Assembly: GCA_025454075.1 (NCBI GenBank)
Contig: JALOPD010000195.1
Location: 1-6,742 of the forward strand
Source: Desulfobacterales bacterium
GTDB taxonomy: Bacteria > Desulfobacterota > Desulfobacteria > Desulfobacterales > UBA2174_A
Reading direction: 5' to 3'
Length of the DNA: 6,742 nucleotides
This document shows positions 5,221 to 6,742 of the stretch, one piece after another; position 1 is the stretch's first letter; each line of letters begins with the position of its first letter. Made by a program: the position numbers and the translations under genes. A model generated the notes under the pieces. That model was not told where the DNA came from. It ran no database searches and saw only the letters and a list, made by a program, of their open reading frames with translations.

Positions 5221-6438
5221 ATGCGTGAAATCGTTCTGATCAACATCACCGGCAAGGACAAGCCCGGGCTCACCGCCCGCCTGACCGAGACCCTGGCCGC
5301 CTACGGCACCACCATCCTGGACATGGGCCAGGCCGTAATCCACGACTTCCTGTCTCTCGGCATCCTGATCGAAATCCCGGACGAGTCCAAGTCCGCCTCG
5401 GTGCTCAAGGACATCCTGTTTGCCGCCCACAAACTGGGCATCCAGGCGCAGTTCACCGCCATCGACGAGGAGCGCTACGAGGTCTGGGTCAACCAGCAGG
5501 GCAAGGAGCGCCGCATCATCACCATGCTCGGCCGCAAGATCAGCGCCGGGCAGATCCACCAGGTCGCGCGGGCCATGGCGGACAACGGGCTGAACATCGA
5601 GGTGATCACGCGCCTCTCCGGCCGGATTTCCCTCGTTAGCGCGCAGGCCAGCCCCAAGGCCTGCATCCAGATGAGCGTCTCCGGCCGGCTCGCCGACCCC
5701 GACGCCCTGCGCAGCCGGCTGCTGGCGATATCGGAGCAGACCGGGGTCGACATCTCCTTCCACGTCGACAACCTCTACAGCCAGAACCGGCGCCTGGTGG
5801 TCTTCGACATGGACTCCACCCTGGTGCAGGCGGAGGTGATCAACCTCCTGGCCGGACGGGCCGGCGCCGGGGAGCCGGTCGCCCGGATCACCGAGGCCGC
5901 CATGAACGGCCAGCTGGACTTCAAGGAGAGCCTGACCCGGCGGGTCGCGCACCTGAAAGGGCTTCCGGAAACGGTGCTCGAGGAAGTGGCGGAGGGCCTC
6001 CGGCTGACCGACGGGGCCGAGCGCGTCGTCACCACCCTCAAGGGCCTCGGCTACAAGCTGGGGATCATCTCCGGCGGGTTCGATTACTTCGGAAAGTATT
6101 TCCAGGCGAGACTGGGGCTGGACTATGTCTTTGCCAATCAACTGGAGGCGGTCGACGGCAAACTGACGGGCAGGCTCAAGGGCGATATCATCGACGGTCC
6201 GAAGAAAGCGGAGATCCTCAGGACACTCGCCATGGTGGAGAACATCAGCCTGGAGCAGACCATCGCCGTCGGCGACGGCGCCAACGACCTGCCCATGCTG
6301 CACGCCGCCGGCCTGGGGGTGGCCTTCCACGCCAAACCCATCGTCCGCGCCAACGCGGACCGGTCGATCTCCAGCGTCGGCCTCGACGGACTGCTTTACC
6401 TGATGGGGATCAGCGAGCGCGAGATCCGGCAAGCCTGA
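5221..6438 (+). CDS. serB: Phosphoserine phosphatase SerB with two ACT domains
   Basis: SerB dephosphorylates O-phospho-L-serine to serine, the last step of the phosphorylated serine pathway, in the cytoplasm. The 405 residues consist of an ACT domain (about 1-80, beginning REIVLINITGKDKPGLTARL), a second ACT-like domain (about 95-182) and a HAD phosphatase domain (about 190-400). HAD motifs are intact: VVFDMDSTLV with nucleophile D196, D198 and T200, then E205; IISGGFDYF with S284; the conserved lysine in GPKKAEI (327-332); and GDGANDLPML (351-360) with D352 and D356. ACT domains usually bind amino acids, so feedback control by serine or a related ligand is likely but inferred. The ATG at 5221 was chosen because the ACT fold begins directly after it; the frame is open to 5140 through leader and repeat sequence that is not SerB-like. 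Serine feeds glycine, linking this gene to gcvPB. It converges with the RND gene. Confidence 0.95.
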   Translation: MREIVLINITGKDKPGLTARLTETLAAYGTTILDMGQAVIHDFLSLGILIEIPDESKSASVLKDILFAAHKLGIQAQFTAIDEERYEVWVNQQGKERRIITMLGRKISAGQIHQVARAMADNGLNIEVITRLSGRISLVSAQASPKACIQMSVSGRLADPDALRSRLLAISEQTGVDISFHVDNLYSQNRRLVVFDMDSTLVQAEVINLLAGRAGAGEPVARITEAAMNGQLDFKESLTRRVAHLKGLPETVLEEVAEGLRLTDGAERVVTTLKGLGYKLGIISGGFDYFGKYFQARLGLDYVFANQLEAVDGKLTGRLKGDIIDGPKKAEILRTLAMVENISLEQTIAVGDGANDLPMLHAAGLGVAFHAKPIVRANADRSISSVGLDGLLYLMGISEREIRQA

Positions 6439-6439
6439 A

Positions 6440-6742
6440 TTACGCCGACGCCTCGTTTAAGGCTTCATTTTTTTCCCGGGCGATCAGCATGTAGATGGAG
6501 GGCACGACGAACAGCGTGAAGAACGTGCCCACGGCCATGCCGCCGACGAGCACCAACCCGATGGAGTTGCGCGCAGCGGCGCCGGCGCCCGTCACCAGAA
6601 CCAGCGGGAAGTGGCCGGCAATCGTGGCCGCCGTGGTCATCAAAATCGGCCGCAGCCGGGTCATGGCGGCCTCGCGCACGGCGGCGCGCTTGGAGCGGCC
6701 CTGCTCCTGGAGCGCATTGGCGAACTCGACGATCAGGATCCC
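6440..6742 (-). CDS. RND efflux pump inner-membrane subunit (AcrB/HAE1 type), C-terminal end
   Basis: The last 100 residues of an RND transporter are visible; the gene enters from the right edge and ends at the TAA at 6440-6442. These pumps export drugs or other amphiphiles using the proton gradient, as trimers in the inner membrane with a periplasmic adaptor and an outer-membrane channel. The segment GILIVEFANALQEQG is the end of a membrane helix and following loop; AVREAAMTRLRPILMTTAAT leads into the next helix (about 32-52), then GAGAAARNSIG, and the last helix (about 59-87, VGGMAVGTFFTLFVVPSIY). This matches the hydrophobe/amphiphile branch rather than the heavy-metal branch, as far as this stretch allows. 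The tail (AREKNEALNEASA) is short and charged. The GTG at 6679-6677 is internal, not a start. Substrate and partner genes lie outside the window. Confidence 0.92.
   Translation of the reverse strand, partial: GILIVEFANALQEQGRSKRAAVREAAMTRLRPILMTTAATIAGHFPLVLVTGAGAAARNSIGLVLVGGMAVGTFFTLFVVPSIYMLIAREKNEALNEASA

Noticed and set aside
5083..6432. 449-codon open frame on the minus strand opposite serB
   Set aside because: It is antisense to a clearly conserved serB with intact motifs. Long antisense frames are expected in high-GC coding sequence, and the translation has no recognisable domain.
6440..6679. Short separate gene starting at GTG 6679 on the minus strand
   Set aside because: The same frame continues to the window edge with clear RND sequence (GILIVEFANALQEQG), so the GTG is an internal valine.

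Overview
The window is a GC-rich bacterial chromosomal segment with seven protein-coding genes, two of them cut by the window edges. In order: the 3' part of gcvPB (glycine decarboxylase subunit 2), lipB (octanoyltransferase), lipA (lipoyl synthase), alr (alanine racemase), a secreted glycoside hydrolase family 16 protein, serB (phosphoserine phosphatase with two ACT domains), and, on the opposite strand, the 3' end of an RND efflux pump gene. The RND pump and the exported hydrolase suggest a Gram-negative bacterium. The two-subunit glycine decarboxylase next to lipB-lipA, and intergenic regions full of short-period repeats, remind me of Desulfobacterota (former Deltaproteobacteria). That placement is inference, not proof.

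The left third (1-2692) is one functional block. The glycine cleavage system needs lipoylated GcvH. LipB moves octanoyl from acyl carrier protein to the target lysine and LipA inserts the two sulfurs, so the genes that make the cofactor sit beside the enzyme that uses it. alr (D-alanine for peptidoglycan) follows after 237 bases. The GH16 gene starts 12 bases after alr, is lower in GC, and looks like a later arrival. serB, the last step of serine synthesis and so metabolically linked to glycine, has its own leader of 257 bases with a plausible promoter. The RND gene converges on serB with one base between the two stop codons.

The most unusual content is outside the genes. Every gap longer than 30 bases carries short tandem repeats. 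Three unrelated unit sequences (TGCCTAAAA-like, ATCCTGTCG-like and ACGCAAGYA-like) share a 9-base period, and a fourth (serB) has an 8-base period. The arrays end within a few tens of bases of a start codon or run over it. Two families occur as facing inverted arms: one pair brackets lipB (38 of 42 positions match), the other fills the lipA-alr gap and enters the alr reading frame. One arm supplies both the lipB stop codon and the probable lipA ribosome binding site. I see no CRISPR array, tRNA, rRNA, transposase or prophage gene. The repeat organisation is the part of this window most worth following up.
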